64,000 nt of DNA from Antrihabitans cavernicola (GTDB lineage Bacteria > Actinomycetota > Actinomycetes > Mycobacteriales > Mycobacteriaceae). Below are positions 63,921 to 64,000 of this stretch, piece after piece (position 1 is the first letter of the stretch; each line of letters begins with the position of its first letter). Under the pieces are notes generated by a model. It was not told the DNA's origin. It searched no databases and saw nothing but the letters and a program-made list of their open reading frames with translations. The stretch covers positions 496,001 to 560,000 of the forward strand of contig NZ_VLNY01000002.1 in assembly GCF_008297975.1 (NCBI RefSeq), read 5' to 3'. A program made the translations under genes and the position numbers.

Positions 63921-64000
63921 CTAAGCCGCGCCACGGGTTATGGGCGGTGCTGCGGCAAGAGGGAAGGTGCGGCGGTAACCGGAAGCAGGTGCACCGGCTG
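63921..64000 (-). CDS. 3' end of a minus-strand gene, AraC-like regulator candidate (partial)
   Basis: A minus-strand frame enters from the right edge and ends with TAG at 63921-63923. The visible residues AGAPASGYRRTFPLAAAPP resemble the final recognition helix of AraC-family regulators (G.SPS.YRR.F). Only 25 codons are visible. It is convergent with the thioesterase gene. A cluster regulator is possible. Confidence 0.4.
   Translation of the reverse strand, partial: AGAPASGYRRTFPLAAAPPITRGAA

Overview
The window looks like chromosome of a high-GC actinomycete of the Nocardiaceae, most likely Rhodococcus. Supporting signs are a fused moaC/moaB gene, class Ib nrdHIEF, an actinobacterial inositol gene order, an EspR-like regulator, a MAB_1171c-type membrane protein, and GTG/TTG starts with ATGA/GTGA overlaps. 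This is inferred from gene content; no 16S or other marker gene is present.

Left part (1-27.4 kb), mostly housekeeping: a DUF4873 protein; a molybdenum-cofactor locus (moeA-moaCB-moaE on minus, moaA-moaD on plus); nadE; a fructosamine kinase gene split by a ~1.3 kb foreign insert; a DUF1501/DUF1800 secreted pair; a two-component system; an MFS pump; a myo-inositol catabolic run (iolC, aldolase, iolB, iolD, iolE-like, iolG); a DEAD-box helicase; a TetR/FMN-reductase divergent pair; and nrdHIEF behind two NrdR boxes. The insert in the kinase gene holds a phage head-closure-like fragment, a Gly-rich membrane protein gene and an inverted copy of the nrd promoter with both NrdR boxes.

Middle (27.4-35.3 kb), accessory and mobile: a decayed transposon AAA-ATPase fragment, a MAB_1171c-like membrane protein coupled to an ImmA/IrrE-type metallopeptidase, two regulators on the opposite strand (XRE and EspR-like), a CYP102-like P450 heme domain, a complete IS5-family element with CTAG target duplication, and a second decayed IS5-type copy.

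Right part (35.3-64 kb): a large collinear cluster built on a PUFA-synthase-like iterative PKS. PfaA-like KS-AT-ACP-ACP-KR is followed by a KS-CLF-AT-DH-DH protein in which the PfaB-type acyltransferase lies inside the PfaC-type subunit, then a PfaD enoyl reductase, a free ACP and a KAS III-like protein. Tailoring genes follow: two cyclopropane-synthase-family methyltransferases, a membrane fatty acid desaturase, a ferredoxin-type reductase, two P450s, a Rieske oxygenase, an O-methyltransferase, a second KAS III-like protein, an MFS exporter and a hotdog thioesterase. I read this as a cryptic locus for a polyunsaturated lipid or polyketide that is then methylated or cyclopropanated, oxidised and esterified. 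The product cannot be named from sequence and I see no phosphopantetheinyl transferase in the window. This cluster is the best candidate for an undescribed system here.
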